Assembly (NCBI RefSeq): GCF_034366625.1
Contig: NZ_JAXMIH010000024.1
Span: 124,001 to 188,000 of the forward strand
Length of the DNA: 64,000 nt
Reading direction: 5' to 3'
Source: Prosthecobacter sp.
GTDB lineage: Bacteria; Verrucomicrobiota; Verrucomicrobiia; Verrucomicrobiales; Verrucomicrobiaceae
Shown: positions 48,943 through 58,327 of the stretch, in pieces
Position numbering within the stretch: position 1 is the first letter of the stretch
Layout of the letters: each line of letters opens with the position of its first letter
Made by a program: the position numbers and the translations under genes
The notes under the pieces: model-generated
The model's input: only the letters and a program-made list of their open reading frames with translations
The model's database searches: none
Told to the model about the DNA's origin: nothing

Positions 48943-50182
48943 GCTTTTCTCCCAGATAGGTTTGATAGATCTCCTCCAGCCGGTCGAGCATGAACTCGAT
49001 GCTGTGCTTCTGCTCGACCATGGCACGACCTTCACGGTTCATGCGCGTTGTTTCTTCCCGCTGGTCAAAAGTTTCGGCGATGCGCGCCGCCAGCGCTTCT
49101 GCATCGCCCGAAGCGAAGATGCGGCCGGTTTTGCCGTTCTGAATGATCTCGGGAATGCCACCGCAGTCACTGCCGACCACCGCCGTGCCGCAGGCAAGCG
49201 CCTGCAGGCCGATCTGCGGCACGCCCTCGTGCTTGAGGGAGGGAATGCACAGCACATCAAGCGCGCGCAACACCTCGGGGATGTCCTCGCGATGACCGGT
49301 GAAATGCACCTGGCCTTCGACGCCGTGCTTCCGCGCCATGCCGGCGTAGTTTTCCATGGGGGCGCCACCGCCGACGACCACGAACTGAAAATCACGCCCC
49401 GCCTCGCGCAGTTTGCGGATGGCGTCAAAGAACACGGCATGCCCTTTCCAGGAACGCAGCACCGAGACCATGCCGATGACCGGCGGCGCGCCGGGCTCCT
49501 GCCGCAGTGGCAGCTCCGCCTTCGCCCCCTCAGGATGAAACCGCGCGACATCAATGCCCGTGGGCATCGTGGTGATGTGGGCGTCCGGCAGAGGGAAGAT
49601 GCGCTGAAAGTGATCCGTGATCTTCTGGCTGGTGGTCAGCACATGGTCGGCAAAGGTCGTGAAGGCATGCCGGCTGATGCGAGGATTGGGATAGCTCACG
49701 TCGATGTGCCGGCTGCGGATGAGCAGCGGCACACGCGCGAGCCGCGCAGCGACGCCGAGCAGCCAGCCATCCCGCGAGCTGTGGGTGTTGACGATCTCGA
49801 TCTTCTCCTGCCGCAGCCAGAGCGCCAGCCGCACCGCGTCGAAAGGCAGACGCCGGCGGTCAAACGCGCAGGCGCGCACGCCCATGCCCGCCGCCGTCGC
49901 ACGCTTGAAGATCTGGCTCTGCGGGTGCGCCACCAGCCACACCGGACAGCCGCGGCTTTGAAAGCCGGACAATTCCGCCATCACACGATGCTCCTGGCCG
50001 CCCCAGCCGCGGGAGGCTTCGGAATGCAGGATGCACCAGCGGGCGTGAGGCTGGGTGGAAGGTACGGTGGTGTGCAAGAAAGCGTCTCTTGTCCGTCCCC
50101 GGCCAAAAAGAAAGCGGAAAAACACGCCGCCAATCCTGGCGTGCAAAGAACTGTGTTTCTTCGTTGCGCGGGGCAGCGGCAA
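48935..50182 (-). CDS. Glycosyltransferase family 4 (GT-B)
   Basis: Up to 415 residues. It has the GT4 N-domain entry 'WCILHSEASRGWGGQEHRVMAELSGF', 'VNTHSSRDGWLLGVAARLA', the linker 'TTMPTGIDVARFHP', and the donor-site segment 'LCIPSLKHEGVPQIGLQALACGTAVVGSDCGGIPEII' containing the conserved EX7E-like region. It probably adds a hexose-type residue during synthesis of the surface polysaccharide. No ATG lies upstream of the conserved region; TTG codons at 50182 and 50077 are both possible, and 50077 would start just before the first family residues. First gene of the leftward operon, divergent from cysC. Confidence 0.88.
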   Translation of the reverse strand: MPLPRATKKHSSLHARIGGVFFRFLFGRGRTRDAFLHTTVPSTQPHARWCILHSEASRGWGGQEHRVMAELSGFQSRGCPVWLVAHPQSQIFKRATAAGMGVRACAFDRRRLPFDAVRLALWLRQEKIEIVNTHSSRDGWLLGVAARLARVPLLIRSRHIDVSYPNPRISRHAFTTFADHVLTTSQKITDHFQRIFPLPDAHITTMPTGIDVARFHPEGAKAELPLRQEPGAPPVIGMVSVLRSWKGHAVFFDAIRKLREAGRDFQFVVVGGGAPMENYAGMARKHGVEGQVHFTGHREDIPEVLRALDVLCIPSLKHEGVPQIGLQALACGTAVVGSDCGGIPEIIQNGKTGRIFASGDAEALAARIAETFDQREETTRMNREGRAMVEQKHSIEFMLDRLEEIYQTYLGEKHG

Positions 50183-50249
50183 ATTCCAAGATAAAGCCGG
50201 AAACGATCACACGCAGCTGCTGCGGAGATTCAACGCTATCAACGACGAC

Positions 50250-50867
50250 ATGCCCCCGGAGCCCGCCACCAATCTCACGCGCACTCATTACCTGATCGCG
50301 ACCTCGGAACGCGAAATTCTCACCGGACACCACGGCGTTGTGGTGTGGATGACCGGACTTTCAGGCGCGGGCAAGTCGAGCATCGCGGTGGGCCTGGACC
50401 AGCATTTGAACCAGCAGCGGCAGCATTCCTTCATCCTGGACGGCGACAACCTCCGGTCCGGCCTGTGCGCCGATCTTTCCTTCAGCGACCAGGACCGCAC
50501 TGAAAACATCCGCCGCGCCGGCGAGGTGGCCAAGCTCATGGCCGAGGCCGGGCTGATCGTTATTTGCGCCCTCATCTCCCCGTTTGAGGCGGACCGCCTG
50601 AAGGTGCGACAGAGCTGTGAAAAATCGTCTGTTCCGTTCATGGAGGTGTTCATCAACGCCCCGCTCGAAGTGTGTGAGAAGCGCGACCCCAAGCACCTCT
50701 ACCAGCGCGCACGAGCCGGTGGCATCACCGGCTTCACCGGCATCGACTCCCCCTATGAGGCCCCGGTGAACCCGGAGGTCGAGTTGCGCACCGATCTGAA
50801 CACGCTGGAAGAATGCATCCGCCAGCTCGCAGGCCGCATCCTGGAAAAAACGGCCATCGTGACCTGA
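50250..50867 (+). CDS. cysC: Adenylylsulfate (APS) kinase
   Basis: Makes PAPS from APS and ATP. 205 residues with Walker A 'GLSGAGKSS' (36-44), 'DGDNLRSGL' (64-72), 'RTENIRRAGEVAKLMAEAGLIVICALISPFEADR' with Ser110 as the phospho-acceptor position, and the lid 'GFTGIDSPYEAP'. The start at 50250 (MPPEPATN) is chosen because it places the P-loop at the normal distance; the frame extends upstream into the divergent spacer. No ATP sulfurylase gene is nearby, so APS must come from elsewhere. Its partner in this locus is the sulfotransferase at 62137, which would use PAPS, rather than assimilatory sulfate reduction. Confidence 0.93.
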   Translation: MPPEPATNLTRTHYLIATSEREILTGHHGVVVWMTGLSGAGKSSIAVGLDQHLNQQRQHSFILDGDNLRSGLCADLSFSDQDRTENIRRAGEVAKLMAEAGLIVICALISPFEADRLKVRQSCEKSSVPFMEVFINAPLEVCEKRDPKHLYQRARAGGITGFTGIDSPYEAPVNPEVELRTDLNTLEECIRQLAGRILEKTAIVT

Positions 50868-50906
50868 ACGTTGAATTTGAACCCCTGCACGAGACCTGTT
50901 TCACTC

Positions 50907-52061
50907 ATGACCCGAAAAGTTTGCATCGTCGTCACCGCCCGGCCGAGCTATTCCCGCATCCGCAGCACCATGCTGAGGCTGCGCGAGATGCCCGGGGTCG
51001 AGCTCCAAGTCGTGCTCGCCGCCTCCTCGTTGCTGGATGTGTATGGCAACGTGGCCGAATTTATCCAGAAGGACGGCTTTGAGGTCAACGCACGCGTTTA
51101 CAGCGTGGTGGATGGACAAAGCCGGCTGACTTCTGCCAAGACCACAGGCCTGGGCCTGATCGAGCTGGCCACCGTCTTCGACAATTTGAAACCCGACCTC
51201 GTGGTGACCATCGCCGACCGTTTTGAAACGATGTCCACCGCCGTGGCTGCCGCCTACATGCACATCCCGCTGGCGCACATCCAGGGCGGTGAGATCACCG
51301 GCTCGATCGACGAGAAGGTGCGTCATTCCATCACCAAGCTGGCGGACACCCACTACGTCTCCACCGATCAGGCGCGCAGCTACGTGATCCGCATGGGCGA
51401 GTCGCCCGAGTGTGTGTTTAAGACCGGCTGCCCTTCCATCGACATCGCCGCCGAGGTGCTGCAAGCACCGGAACTGTCCGTGGACATCTTTGAGAAATAC
51501 GGCGGTGTCGGCCACATCCTCGATATCTCCTCCGGTTACATCGTGCTCATGCAGCATCCGGTGACCAACGAGGCCCCCGCCGCACGGCAGCAGATGGACG
51601 CCTCTCTGGAGGCTGTACGTCGTCTGGGTCTTCCCGTGCTGTGCTTCTGGCCGAATCTGGATGCGGGCTCCGATGGCATTTCCCGTGCGATCCGCATCCT
51701 CCGTGAACGCGGCCATGACGAAAACTTCCATTTCTTCAAGAACATGGCCGGCAATGATTTCCTGCGGTTGCTGCTGCGCTCCAAGGGCATCGTGGGCAAC
51801 TCCAGCGTGGCCATCCGCGAATGCTCGTTCCTCGGCGTTCCAGCGGTCAACATCGGCACACGCCAGGAAGGCCGCGAGCATGCGCCGAACCTGCTGCACG
51901 CCGGCTATGATGCGGATGAAATCGCCACGGCGGTGTCAAAACAACTGAAGCACGGCCACTACGAGTCCTCCCATTTGTATGGCGATGGACTGGCAGGTCC
52001 GCGCATCGCGAAACTGCTGTCCGAAGTCCCGCTCGAAACCGCGAAAAAACTTACCTACTGA
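50907..52061 (+). CDS. neuC: UDP-N-acetylglucosamine 2-epimerase, hydrolysing (NeuC/LegG-type)
   Basis: 384 residues, first step of nonulosonate synthesis: UDP-GlcNAc (or a diacetamido relative) to free ManNAc-type sugar and UDP. It has the family pattern 'CIVVTARPSYSRIRSTMLRL', 'DLVVTIADRFETMSTAVAAAYMHIPLAHIQGGEITGSIDEKVRHSITKLADTH', 'GCPSIDIA', 'VLMQHPVTNE', 'GNSSVAIRECSFLGVPAVNIGTRQEGRE'. The ATG at 50907 (MTRKVC) is preferred over the longer start at 50871. It follows cysC by 39 bp. NeuC and LegG cannot be separated by eye; no other legionaminate-specific gene is in the window. Confidence 0.9.
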   Translation: MTRKVCIVVTARPSYSRIRSTMLRLREMPGVELQVVLAASSLLDVYGNVAEFIQKDGFEVNARVYSVVDGQSRLTSAKTTGLGLIELATVFDNLKPDLVVTIADRFETMSTAVAAAYMHIPLAHIQGGEITGSIDEKVRHSITKLADTHYVSTDQARSYVIRMGESPECVFKTGCPSIDIAAEVLQAPELSVDIFEKYGGVGHILDISSGYIVLMQHPVTNEAPAARQQMDASLEAVRRLGLPVLCFWPNLDAGSDGISRAIRILRERGHDENFHFFKNMAGNDFLRLLLRSKGIVGNSSVAIRECSFLGVPAVNIGTRQEGREHAPNLLHAGYDADEIATAVSKQLKHGHYESSHLYGDGLAGPRIAKLLSEVPLETAKKLTY

Positions 52062-52067
52062 CCCTCC

Positions 52068-53003
52068 ATGTATCCCTCCCCTCTGAGCCGGGCCGAACGC
52101 ATCCAAAGCCTGGCCTACAACTTCGACGCACAGCCGAAGAAACGCATCAGCCGCTGCAACCTCTCCGGCGCGACCGATCTTATCACCATCACCCATGTGG
52201 ACCGCTACGGCTACCGCGCCCGGGCCGATTTGTGCCGCAGCTCCGGCCTGGTGTTCCTCAATCCGGTGATGACGCAGGAGGCCTACACCGAGTTTTACAT
52301 TCACACCTACCGCCCGCTGGTCAGCGCGTTTCACAACCGCCTGATCGACGCCAAAACCATCCAGGACGAGCAGCGCGCTTATGCCGCCGAAGTGATCCAG
52401 TTCATCGCCCCGTCCTTCGAGGGCCGCCCAATGCGGCACCTGCTGGACATTGGCGGCTCCACCGGCGTGGTGGCGGAGGAATTCATCAAAGCCTTCGGCT
52501 GCAAGGCCACCGTGGTCGATCCCGCGCCGGACGAGCTGGTGGTCGCCGGTGAGATGGGCATGCAGGTGATCCCCGGCTTCATCGAAGACGTGGACGTCGG
52601 CAGCGGCACCTACGACTTCGTGATGATCTGCCAGAGCATCGACCACCTGCTGGATGTGGACCTCGCCATCCAGCGCATGCGCGACGCGATGACGGATGAC
52701 GGCGTGTTCTTCATCGACATCGTGGACTTCCGCGCGGCGTATCTGCGCAACCAGCGCATCGAGGACGCGATCAAGATCGACCATCCCTATTACTTCACGC
52801 AACAGACCATCGAGGCCTACCTGCGCAAACACGGCCTGCGCGTCGAGCGCATGAACTATGCCGCCGACCATCTGCACGTGGGTTTCCTCTGCCGTAAATG
52901 CGAGCCGGTGAAGGACTTCCTGCCGGACCGGAAGTGGATCGATTCCTTCATTGACGAAATTCGCAGCATTCAAAACGCGCCGTTGCCTCTGCGTCATGGC
53001 TAA
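52068..53003 (+). CDS. SAM-dependent methyltransferase of the sugar C-methyltransferase type
   Basis: 311 residues. Motif I 'MRHLLDIGGSTGVVAEEFIKAFG', then 'CKATVVDPAP', 'YDFVMICQSIDHLLDVDLAIQRMRDAMTDDGVFFIDIVD' and 'YYFTQQTIEAYLRKHGLRV'. The N-terminal part has 'ISRCNLSGATDLITI ... RADLCRSSGLVFLNPVMTQEAYTEFY', a layout like the cysteine-bearing front of sugar methyltransferases next to glycan loci. Likely methylates a sugar or nucleotide sugar. It starts 6 bp after neuC and overlaps neuA by 8 bp. Confidence 0.82.
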   Translation: MYPSPLSRAERIQSLAYNFDAQPKKRISRCNLSGATDLITITHVDRYGYRARADLCRSSGLVFLNPVMTQEAYTEFYIHTYRPLVSAFHNRLIDAKTIQDEQRAYAAEVIQFIAPSFEGRPMRHLLDIGGSTGVVAEEFIKAFGCKATVVDPAPDELVVAGEMGMQVIPGFIEDVDVGSGTYDFVMICQSIDHLLDVDLAIQRMRDAMTDDGVFFIDIVDFRAAYLRNQRIEDAIKIDHPYYFTQQTIEAYLRKHGLRVERMNYAADHLHVGFLCRKCEPVKDFLPDRKWIDSFIDEIRSIQNAPLPLRHG

Positions 53004-53706
53004 GCCGCGCATCATCGGCCTCATTCCGGCACGAGGCGGCTCCAAGGGCATCCCGGGCAAGAACCTGCGCTCCCTCGGCGGCAAGCCGCTGCTGCAATGG
53101 GCCTTCGAGGCGGCCAAGGATTCCGGCGTCGTCGAACGCGTCATGCTCTCCACCGATTCAGAGGAGATCGCGGATATGGGTCGCAAGCTCGGCATTGAAG
53201 TTCCCTTCCTGCGCCCCGCCGAACTGGCCCAGGATGACACGCCCATGATCGTGGTGCTGAAGCATCTCATCGAGCACCTGCGCGCCACCGATACGCTGCC
53301 GGACGCCATCATGCTCCTGCAACCCACCGCGCCGCTGCGTCGTGCGGCGCATTTGAAACAAGCGGGCGAACTGCTCATCCCCGAAGGCGTGGACTCCGTG
53401 GTGGGCGTGACAGAAATCCCGCAGCATTACGCGCCGCATTACGCGATGAAGATCACTCCCGACGGACATCTCACTCATTACCTGCCGGACAGCGCCGCGA
53501 TCAAACGCCGTCAGGACGTTCCCAAGGCTTATTCGCGCGACGGCACGGTTTACCTCTTCCGTATTTCGACGCTGGAGACGTATAACGACATCTACGGCGC
53601 GAACTGCATTCCGCTGCTGATTCCATCGGATGAGACGCTCAATCTCGACACGATGGAAGACTGGGAGCATGCGGAACGGGTTTTCTCCCGCACGCACGCC
53701 GCCTGA
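52996..53706 (+). CDS. neuA: N-acylneuraminate (nonulosonate) cytidylyltransferase
   Basis: Activates a nonulosonate with CTP to give the CMP-sugar. 236 residues with the signature 'IIGLIPARGGSKGIPGKNLRSLGGKPLLQWAFEAA', 'VMLSTDSEEIADMGRKLG', 'AIMLLQPTAPLR' and the closing 'DETLNLDTMEDWEHAERVF'. The ATG at 52996 lies inside the end of the methyltransferase gene (8 bp overlap). The stop TGA and the stop of the convergent asnB-type gene share the palindrome TGATCA, so there is no room for a separate terminator. Specificity (Neu5Ac, legionaminate or other) is not determined. Confidence 0.92.
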   Translation: MAKPRIIGLIPARGGSKGIPGKNLRSLGGKPLLQWAFEAAKDSGVVERVMLSTDSEEIADMGRKLGIEVPFLRPAELAQDDTPMIVVLKHLIEHLRATDTLPDAIMLLQPTAPLRRAAHLKQAGELLIPEGVDSVVGVTEIPQHYAPHYAMKITPDGHLTHYLPDSAAIKRRQDVPKAYSRDGTVYLFRISTLETYNDIYGANCIPLLIPSDETLNLDTMEDWEHAERVFSRTHAA

Positions 53707-55536
53707 TCAGTCGAGAAACTGACGCGCCCATATTTCGAGATTGATCCACTGCCAGATGAAGAAGGAGTTCTGATTGTCGCCGGCCAGATAGCGGGCATAA
53801 CGCTCCTTCGCACGGTCGGGACAAACCCACCCGCGCTGACGGAAGGAGGCGCTGTTCAGCACCTCCTCGACGAAGGGCCGCCACTCATGCCCCAGCCACT
53901 CGCGCTGCGGACTTTGCACCGTGCGCTTCGGCGCTTCGGCGACGGTGGGATCCATCTTACGCCGCAAGAGTTCGCGCACGGGCGCCTTGGTGCCCCGGCG
54001 GTTCATCAACAGCTCAGCCGGCAGAGCCAGGCCCCACTCCACCAACTCGTGGTCCATGAACGGCACGCGCAGCTCCTTGGAGTACATCATGGAGATGCGT
54101 TCGTTGAACCGAAGGGCGCGGGGAATCTTGGTGGCCACCAGATCACTCATGGCCAGGTCACGTGCGGCATTGCCGGTCAAGGCCGGCAGGACGGGCACAC
54201 GTATTTCGGCATTTTGCAGGGCGGAACCGAGTGATTCACGATGAAACGGAATCGTGCCGTCAATCGCCGCACCACCGCCGACGCGGGCATGAACCAGGCT
54301 TTTTTCGATGCTGGCACGCGGCTCCTGCCAGAAGGCCATGTACTCGGCCAGCGCGCTTTCATACGCCGCCGTGCCCAGCTTCTGCGCCAGATCCGCCAGG
54401 TGGTATTTCTTGTAGCCGAGGAAGATTTCATCCACGCCATTGCCATCCAGCAGTACGGTCACTCCCAACGAGTGCGCACACTCATACAGGGGCGCAAAGC
54501 CAATGACCGGCACGCCTCCGAAGGGTTCACCCTGATGCCGCATGACCGATTCAAAGCGCGCGAGGCAGTCGGCGGCATCCTGCAGGACGTAGTGGCAGTT
54601 CACCCCGGTGCCGCGTGTGGCGCGCTCCACCCATTCCCGCTCGCTATAGGGATCTTCATAGTCCTGGGTGAAACCGTGGATTTCAGGATGGAACCGCGTG
54701 ACATAGTGAATCAACGCGGATGAATCCACTCCACCGGAAACATTCACCCCCACGGGCACGTCGCTGATGAGATGACGCTTCACCACCTCGGCCAGAAGAT
54801 GATCCAGTTCATCCAGCAATTCGTCACCGCTGAGGACAACGCGACGGGAGGCCTTCGCGGCCACATCATACCAACGGCTGATCCGCACGGATGAGGGATC
54901 CTCCAGACTCACATGCGCGCAACAGCCCGCCTCAAGACGGCCCACACCAAGGAAGAAGGTGCTGGTGCCGATTTCATAAGCGCCGGTGGCCAAATAGGTC
55001 TTGATGGTGTCCAGATCAGGCAAGGACTCTCCAAGCAGGAGCAGCAGTGGAGGAATCTCGCTGGCAAAGAGCCAGTCACCATTCACATGCGCGTGGTAAA
55101 AAGGCTTGATACCGAAACGGTCACGCGCAGCAAAGATCGTCTTCTCCTCACGATCATAAATCGCGAAGGCAAACATGCCGTTCAGATGATCGAGCATCTT
55201 TTCCCCCATCCGGCTGAAAAGCGCCAGCAGCACCTCGGTGTCACCGTCCGTCTGCCAGTCGTGTTCGGGTGCCAGCGCACGCAGTTCTCGGTAATTAAAA
55301 ATCTCGCCGTTGAAAACGATCAGATACCTGCCGCAGGCGGACTTCATCGGCTGGTTCGCACGGTCGTTGAGATCCAGGATTTTGAGGCGCTGGTGGCCTA
55401 GCATGACACCACCTTCCTCGATCATCTCCAGACGAAAGGCATCCGGTCCCCGGTGATGCATGAGATCAAGCGCACGACGGCAAAGATCCTGATCAAAGTT
55501 TTTTCGCAGGCTGAGCCCGCCAAGAATGCCACACAT
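53707..55536 (-). CDS. Glutamine-hydrolysing asparagine synthase-type amidotransferase
   Basis: 609 residues. The mature N-terminal nucleophile Cys2 (MCGILGGLS) defines the start at 55536. Glutaminase motifs: 'MHHRGPDAF', 'LGHQRLKILDLNDRANQPM', 'IVFNGEIFNYRELR', 'DTEVLLALF', 'LNGMFAFAIYD', 'ARDRFGIKPFYH'. The synthetase half has the PP-loop 'VGVNVSGGVDSSALIHYV' and 'LDGNGVDEIFLGYKKYH'. The family makes asparagine, but copies in polysaccharide loci often amidate sugar carboxylates, as WbpS does in Pseudomonas O-antigen. Its position, opposed to and abutting neuA, suggests the second role. Confidence 0.9.
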   Translation of the reverse strand: MCGILGGLSLRKNFDQDLCRRALDLMHHRGPDAFRLEMIEEGGVMLGHQRLKILDLNDRANQPMKSACGRYLIVFNGEIFNYRELRALAPEHDWQTDGDTEVLLALFSRMGEKMLDHLNGMFAFAIYDREEKTIFAARDRFGIKPFYHAHVNGDWLFASEIPPLLLLLGESLPDLDTIKTYLATGAYEIGTSTFFLGVGRLEAGCCAHVSLEDPSSVRISRWYDVAAKASRRVVLSGDELLDELDHLLAEVVKRHLISDVPVGVNVSGGVDSSALIHYVTRFHPEIHGFTQDYEDPYSEREWVERATRGTGVNCHYVLQDAADCLARFESVMRHQGEPFGGVPVIGFAPLYECAHSLGVTVLLDGNGVDEIFLGYKKYHLADLAQKLGTAAYESALAEYMAFWQEPRASIEKSLVHARVGGGAAIDGTIPFHRESLGSALQNAEIRVPVLPALTGNAARDLAMSDLVATKIPRALRFNERISMMYSKELRVPFMDHELVEWGLALPAELLMNRRGTKAPVRELLRRKMDPTVAEAPKRTVQSPQREWLGHEWRPFVEEVLNSASFRQRGWVCPDRAKERYARYLAGDNQNSFFIWQWINLEIWARQFLD

Positions 55537-55670
55537 GCTCGAGTTCGGTGATGATGCACCAGACTGGCGGCGAAGCCCTGCCTTCGCAACACGAAACCGG
55601 GCGGTGAAATGATTCGCGGCAGAGGCGTCAGCCAGACGGCTTGCAAGCAGATGAAACGACGCTACCAGTC

Positions 55671-57182
55671 GTGCCAGCCTTCCTCCGGCCCATCCGCTCT
55701 CCCGCATTGGACAGACAGCAACCATCGCCATCGACCGACCAGACGCCGGGCCTCGCCGCCCGACTTTTTCATGCGGACTTTCTGCAACCCGGCACAAAAG
55801 CACTGCTGTTCCCGGTCGAAACCATCAGCCGCGAGCTGGATTTCAAGCTGGTGCTGGCCGGTTACTGCGCAAGGCCGGGAAACCAGATCTTCCTGGGCAA
55901 CCACACGGACATTTACGAACTGGGCAAACGGCTGCGGCACGGCCTCTACGTCGGCAAGAACGTCCTCAATGTGTCCCCCACCCGTCTGCGGGTGTGCTAC
56001 GACGACCTGAAGCAAAACCACTGCCGTGTCATTTACCTTGATGAAGAGGGGGCAATCTTTGCCGGCGGTCCCAACGACTGGAAGGAGGACATGATCCGCA
56101 AGTTTGACCCGCGCTGGCTCAACGCGGAAGACCACGCCTGCGCCTGGGGCACGTTTCAAGAGCAGCTCTACCATGATCTGAAGCCCGCCTGTGACAAAAA
56201 CATCGCCCTCACGGGCCATCCACGCTTCAGCCTGTGCCATGACCGTTTTCTCCCATTGTATCAAAACGAAATCAATGATCTGAAACGCCAGCACGGGAAG
56301 TTCATTCTGGTCAGCACCAATTTCACCCGTGGAAACTTTGGTACCGGGCCGGAGTACTTCTTCAAGCGCTACCACGTCACGCCGGACTCGCCGCTGCGGT
56401 CGCCCTTGATCCAGGAGTTCGCCTACCACCAGCAGAAGCTGGCCATCTTCATCCGCCTCGTCAGCCGCCTCAGCGATAGCTTCCCTGACCACAAGATCAT
56501 CCTGCGCCCACACCCCAGCGAGGGCCACGCCATCTATCAGGCCATCCTCAAATACATCCCGCGAGCGGAGATCCAGGTGCACGGCTCCCTCACCGCCTGG
56601 CTGCGCGCGGCAGACGCCCTGATCCACTGCGGCTGCACCACCGGCATCGAAGGCTGGCTGTGCGGCACCTACGTGCTCAACTACCAGCCGCTGCATGATG
56701 AACGATTCGAGCGCAGAATTCCCAACCTCGTCGGTGAACGCTGTGAGGCAGAGGACGATGTCATCGCCAGGTTGAGCACCGCCCTGACGCTCGAAGAACC
56801 TCCACACACCACTCTCACCCCCGAAGCTCTGGCACTGATGAAAAGCCTCATCGACAATGTGGAGCAGTCCACGGAGAGCTTTGAAAAGCTCGCCCGCCTC
56901 GTGGCCAGTGTTGAAGACGAACTGCCTGCGACCACGGCCATCGCATCGCTCGCTTTATTCGCGAGACGCGGGGTGTCCGAGAGGTTAAAGCGGGCCATCC
57001 GTTCCCGTTATCCACGATTCATCAAACCTTGGAAACCGCGCAACACCTACCAGCACCAGCGCTTCCCCGGCCTGGATCCTGTGGTCATTGATTCCAAGCT
57101 GGCCTTTGTCAGTGAGCTGACAGGACGCCCGCTCATTGCGAAATATTGGAGTTCCAAGTTGATGAGCGTCTCATGCGGGTAA
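55671..57182 (+). CDS. Surface carbohydrate biosynthesis protein (GT-B-like, TIGR04396-type)
   Basis: About 500 residues. The entry 'KALLFPVETISRELDFKLVLAGYCARPGNQIFLGNH' and 'ELGKRLRHGLYVGKNV' match the surface-polysaccharide biosynthesis family, and 'KIILRPHPSEGHAIYQAIL' plus 'AADALIHCGCTTGIEGWLCGTYVLNYQP' form a GT-B donor domain like that of CDP-glycerol/sialyl-type transferases. The true reaction is unknown. There is no ATG before the domain; GTG at 55671 is chosen over TTG at 55641, and both are uncertain. Divergent from asnB; the next gene starts 18 bp downstream. Confidence 0.82.
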   Translation: MPAFLRPIRSPALDRQQPSPSTDQTPGLAARLFHADFLQPGTKALLFPVETISRELDFKLVLAGYCARPGNQIFLGNHTDIYELGKRLRHGLYVGKNVLNVSPTRLRVCYDDLKQNHCRVIYLDEEGAIFAGGPNDWKEDMIRKFDPRWLNAEDHACAWGTFQEQLYHDLKPACDKNIALTGHPRFSLCHDRFLPLYQNEINDLKRQHGKFILVSTNFTRGNFGTGPEYFFKRYHVTPDSPLRSPLIQEFAYHQQKLAIFIRLVSRLSDSFPDHKIILRPHPSEGHAIYQAILKYIPRAEIQVHGSLTAWLRAADALIHCGCTTGIEGWLCGTYVLNYQPLHDERFERRIPNLVGERCEAEDDVIARLSTALTLEEPPHTTLTPEALALMKSLIDNVEQSTESFEKLARLVASVEDELPATTAIASLALFARRGVSERLKRAIRSRYPRFIKPWKPRNTYQHQRFPGLDPVVIDSKLAFVSELTGRPLIAKYWSSKLMSVSCG

Positions 57183-57200
57183 AGTCACCGCTTCCATTCC

Positions 57201-58304
57201 ATGAATTTATCTCGAATCAAAATCTACGGCGCAGGCTCCATCGGCAACCATCTGGCCAATGCGGCCCGGACACTCGGCATGAGCGTTTGCGTGGTGGACC
57301 GTGACCGCGAGGCGCTGCGCCGCATGCGGGAGGACATCTACCCCTCTCGCTATGGCCGTTGGGATGATGGCATCACACTCCACACCTCCGAGGATGAACC
57401 GGAGGGAGGATTCGACCTTATCTGCGTGGGAACCCCTCCTGCCGCGCATGTTCCACTGGCTTTGAAAGCGCTGAAGGAGAAACCCAAGGCGATCCAGGTC
57501 GAAAAACCCCTCTGCATGCCCGATATGGCCTCGGCGGCTGAACTGAGGCGGCTAGCGAATGACAATGGAGTGAAGGTGTTTGTCGGTTACGACCATGTGG
57601 TGGGCAAATCCGCCCGCCAGGCCGTCGAGATGGTGAAGGAAGGCGTCATCGGCGATGTACTCACCCTCGACGTGGAATTCCGCGAGTTTTGGGGCGGTAT
57701 TTTTGCCGCACACCCGTGGCTTGCCGGACCTCACGACAGCTATCTGGGCTTCTGGAAGCAGGGGGGCGGCGCCAGTGGCGAACATTCCCACGCGCTCAAT
57801 CTCTGGCAGCATCTTGCACGCAGCTTTGACTTTGGCCGTGTCACGCAGGTGGACGCCCTCATGCGCTACGTGACCAACGAGCGCGTGGACTATGATGAGC
57901 TGTGCTCGCTGCATCTGATCACCGACAAAGGCTTCTGCGGACGAGTGATTCAAGATGTTGTAACGCAGCCCGTGCGTAAGGTGGCCATCATTCAGGGCAG
58001 CAAAGGCACGCTGACGAATCATGTGAACCACAGCAAGGCGGGCGATGCGCTGATCCTGCACCTCACCGGCAAGGATCCCGTGATAACCACCGTGGCGAAG
58101 GCCCGGCCGGATGATTTCATCGAGGAACTGAAGCACATCGACGCCTCCCTGAATGCCGCAGCCCCCGTCAGTCCCCTCGACCTCGACTTTGGTCTCGACA
58201 CCATGATGGTGGTTGCCGCCGCCCACCGTTCCCACGCCACAGGCCGCAGAATGGTACTGCCAACACCTCCGGATTACAGCCTGGAGTCGCTCCGATTCGT
58301 CTGA
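57201..58304 (+). CDS. Gfo/Idh/MocA-family NAD(P)-dependent oxidoreductase
   Basis: 367 residues. The Rossmann entry 'IKIYGAGSIGNHLANAARTLG' is followed by 'DLICVGTPPAAHVPLAL', the catalytic lysine motif 'AIQVEKPLCM', and the C-terminal sheet with 'GGGASGEHSHALNLWQHLARSF', where the His region forms the substrate pocket. Such enzymes oxidise or reduce ring positions of nucleotide sugars. Placement between the surface-carbohydrate gene and neuB suggests it modifies the nonulosonate or its precursor. The stop lies 23 bp before neuB. Confidence 0.9.
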   Translation: MNLSRIKIYGAGSIGNHLANAARTLGMSVCVVDRDREALRRMREDIYPSRYGRWDDGITLHTSEDEPEGGFDLICVGTPPAAHVPLALKALKEKPKAIQVEKPLCMPDMASAAELRRLANDNGVKVFVGYDHVVGKSARQAVEMVKEGVIGDVLTLDVEFREFWGGIFAAHPWLAGPHDSYLGFWKQGGGASGEHSHALNLWQHLARSFDFGRVTQVDALMRYVTNERVDYDELCSLHLITDKGFCGRVIQDVVTQPVRKVAIIQGSKGTLTNHVNHSKAGDALILHLTGKDPVITTVAKARPDDFIEELKHIDASLNAAAPVSPLDLDFGLDTMMVVAAAHRSHATGRRMVLPTPPDYSLESLRFV

Positions 58305-58327
58305 TTCACCCACGAGAACTCATTTGC

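Noticed and set aside
50055-50249. N-terminal extension of cysC
   Set aside because: The extra 65 residues are basic and unlike APS kinases, and would overlap the divergent glycosyltransferase start.
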